Of a DNA stretch of 64,000 nt, positions 62,466 through 64,000 are shown in pieces. The DNA is from Henriciella aquimarina (lineage in GTDB: Bacteria > Pseudomonadota > Alphaproteobacteria > Caulobacterales > Hyphomonadaceae), in contig NZ_NCST01000112.1 in NCBI RefSeq assembly GCF_002088975.1, forward strand, positions 1-64,000. Reading direction: 5' to 3'. Numbering within the stretch: position 1 is the first letter of the stretch; each line of letters begins with the position of its first letter. The notes under the pieces are model-generated. The model was not told where the DNA came from. It saw only the letters and a list, made by a program, of their open reading frames with translations, and did no database searches. The translations under genes were made by a program, and so were the position numbers.

Positions 62466-63761
62466 TCAGCCAAGGAAATGCTGCCTGGCATCAAGGATGG
62501 CCGCGGCGGCGCGCTGCATGTCGCGGGCGGAATTGTAGTAGCCGGGGGTGACCCGTATGCAGGCCCCTGCGGTCACGCCGGTCCGGTGGACGGTGAAGAC
62601 CTGGTGATGCTCCAGCAGGTAGGCGGCAATGGCCTTGTTCTCGTCTTCGCTTGCCATCCCGGAAAAGCGGAAGGAGGTGATCCCGGCATGCATGCGCGGA
62701 TCGTCAGGTGTCAGGACCTCGACCCCCTCCACGCCCTGGCATTGCGACACCCAGAGGTCGCGGAGATGACTGAGGCGGGCCGCCTTTTCCGGCCAGCCCA
62801 TCGTGTCCTGAAAGGCGAAAGCATCGGGCACGCTCATATAGGCGGCGAAATTGCTGGTGCCGGTGTGGACCCGGCCGTGAATGGAGTCGACTTCGCCAGG
62901 GCCTGCGGACATGTTCGGATCGATGTCGCCAAGACGCCCCTTGCGGATATACATCGCGCCTACGCCGATCGGGGCGCCAATCCATTTGTGCAGGTTGAAG
63001 CCGATGAAGTCCGCGCCGAGGTCCGGTGCGGTGAAGTCCATCTGCCCCCAGGAATGAGCCGCATCGACGACGACATCGACACCCTGTTCATGCGCCATCT
63101 CCGAAATCTCGCGCACCGGCATGACGAGGCCCGTGCGATGGCTGATATGGGTGAGCAGCAGGAGGCGCGTGTTCGGGTGGCTGGTCAGCGCGGCGCGATA
63201 GGTTTCGAGCACGGCGTCATGGGTTGCCGGTTCCGGTATGGCGATCTCGATGGTTTCGGCGCCAGCCTGGCTGGCCTTCCAGCGCATTGTGTTCATGACC
63301 GACCCATAATCGAGATCGGCCATCATCACCGCATCGCCAGGCTCAAGCCTGTTATAACCGGCAATGAGGTTCTGAAGCGCTTCTGTCGCCCCGCGTGTGA
63401 AGGCGATTTCGTCGGTACTTGCCCCAAGCCGCGTGGCGGTCTCTTCCAGGATGTCCATGAAGATCGGCCCATAGGCCCGGCGTGCAAAATAGGAGTTGTC
63501 CCGGTTCACGCGCTCGGTGTGCGCCTTGTAGGCATCCAGCACCGGGTGCGCCATCAGGCCCCAATTGCCGTTCTCCACATTGGTAATGTCGCCCGTCACA
63601 TCATAATTCGCCGCGACCCTGGCCCAGTAGGCTTCGTCATCAGGACCCGCCGGGGCAGGAGGGACACTGGCGGACTGGGCCGTGGCGAGACCCGACACAC
63701 CTCCGGCAAACGGGCTCGCAAGGGAAGCGGCGAGAAGGCTGCGGCGGGAAAGCTGTGTCAT
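62466..63761 (-). CDS. Tat-exported class V aminotransferase-fold PLP enzyme (isopenicillin-N-epimerase-like)
   Basis: A 431-residue PLP enzyme with a twin-arginine signal (SRRSLLAASLASPF, cleavage near residue 29). The fold-type I core has the cofactor aspartate in VVDAAHSWGQ (D233) and the Schiff-base K259 in FNLHKWIG. Overall it resembles the isopenicillin N epimerase/NifS-like group. Tat export fits a cofactor-loaded enzyme acting in the periplasm, perhaps racemising or cleaving an amino-acid substrate. It lies between a TonB receptor (upstream) and fecI/fecR (downstream) on the same strand. Confidence 0.87.
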   Translation of the reverse strand: MTQLSRRSLLAASLASPFAGGVSGLATAQSASVPPAPAGPDDEAYWARVAANYDVTGDITNVENGNWGLMAHPVLDAYKAHTERVNRDNSYFARRAYGPIFMDILEETATRLGASTDEIAFTRGATEALQNLIAGYNRLEPGDAVMMADLDYGSVMNTMRWKASQAGAETIEIAIPEPATHDAVLETYRAALTSHPNTRLLLLTHISHRTGLVMPVREISEMAHEQGVDVVVDAAHSWGQMDFTAPDLGADFIGFNLHKWIGAPIGVGAMYIRKGRLGDIDPNMSAGPGEVDSIHGRVHTGTSNFAAYMSVPDAFAFQDTMGWPEKAARLSHLRDLWVSQCQGVEGVEVLTPDDPRMHAGITSFRFSGMASEDENKAIAAYLLEHHQVFTVHRTGVTAGACIRVTPGYYNSARDMQRAAAAILDARQHFLG

Positions 63762-63836
63762 GGCATCACTCCTGGGAAGATCGGCGTGTCGGGTCCTATT
63801 AATCCGTCAGACTCGACAGTTTTGTGAAAAGCAGGC

Positions 63837-63860
63837 GGGGGACGTCCGAAAACGTCCCCC
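63837..63860. terminator. Hairpin between TonB receptor 4 and the PLP-enzyme gene
   Basis: GGGGGACGT (63837-63845) and ACGTCCCCC (63852-63860) form a perfect nine-pair stem with loop CCGAAA. On the minus strand it follows the receptor gene and is trailed by GCCTGCTTTTC. It may terminate part of the transcripts, lowering expression of the downstream genes. Confidence 0.5.
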
Positions 63861-63918
63861 GGTGTAGCAATGACCGGCCCGGCAGAGGGGGCGCAACCGG
63901 TCCGGCCATGGCCACCAA

Positions 63919-64000
63919 CTAGAATTTGGCATCGAGGCGGATGTAATAATTCCCGCCATCGGTGTCGTAAGGCGCATTGCGCGAATAGATCAGGCCTCGA
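63919..64000 (-). CDS. TonB-dependent receptor 4, 3' end only
   Basis: Only the last 26 codons are in the window. They read GLIYSRNAPYDTDGG, then NYYIRLDAKF and a TAG stop. The final beta-strand ending in phenylalanine (YYIRLDAKF) is the usual closing strand of an outer-membrane barrel, and the place upstream of a FecI/FecR pair supports a TonB receptor. The rest lies beyond the right edge. Confidence 0.65.
   Translation of the reverse strand, partial: RGLIYSRNAPYDTDGGNYYIRLDAKF

Overview
The window looks like chromosome of a GC-rich Gram-negative alphaproteobacterium. A marine-type lineage near Hyphomonadaceae, Caulobacterales or Sphingomonadales is my inference, from four TonB-dependent receptors (one cut by the right edge), a FecI/FecR pair, periplasmic quinoprotein metabolism and Tat-exported enzymes. 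I see no rRNA, tRNA, CRISPR array or phage module.

Layout. 1-2539: an IS21-family element (istA, istB) that starts at or just before the left edge. 2668-7093: a membrane Clp-fold serine protease, divergent from a single protein that fuses an ammonium transporter to HAMP, PAS, GGDEF and EAL modules. 7151-8740: an acyl-CoA synthetase. 8873-16772: a complete N-ATPase operon (alternative F-type ATPase, order D-C-Q-[antiporter]-R-B-E-F-A-G) with a CPA2 cation/proton antiporter gene inserted between atpQ and atpR; a Na+/phosphate symporter gene is divergent from it. 18862-27812: lipoprotein cytochrome c, FAH-family hydrolase with a divergent GntR regulator and a 20-bp palindrome between them, a lower-GC GT-C-like membrane protein, a P2-like P-type ATPase with a DUF5132-like partner, and a DUF445 protein.

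27829-46065 is an accessory catabolic locus: two SDRs with His in place of the catalytic Tyr, two TonB receptors, a SnoaL-like protein, a PQQ alcohol dehydrogenase fused to cytochrome c, a VOC protein, an MFS transporter, BetA-like GMC dehydrogenase, PhyH-type dioxygenase, two tandem BetI-like TetR regulators, a 3-hydroxyisobutyrate-dehydrogenase-like enzyme and a BetB-like aldehyde dehydrogenase. It looks like outer-membrane uptake and stepwise alcohol-aldehyde-acid oxidation of an unidentified, possibly choline-like, compound. 46144-47328 encodes cytochrome b561 and cytochrome c'.

47776-60031 is a second accessory locus: two exported amidohydrolases, two exported gamma-glutamyltransferases and a TonB receptor with a structured leader, suggesting use of peptides or gamma-glutamyl compounds. 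An IS5-family element (60103-60937) has inserted into what was a convergent terminator hairpin. The window ends with FecR, FecI, a Tat-exported class V PLP enzyme and the 3' end of another TonB receptor, all on the minus strand.

The most distinctive points are the antiporter inside the N-ATPase operon, the Amt-GGDEF-EAL fusion, the BetA/BetB/PhyH locus with shared operator-like motifs, the structured leader at 53.7-53.85 kb, and the IS5 insertion whose palindromic target supplies stop codons to the genes on both sides.
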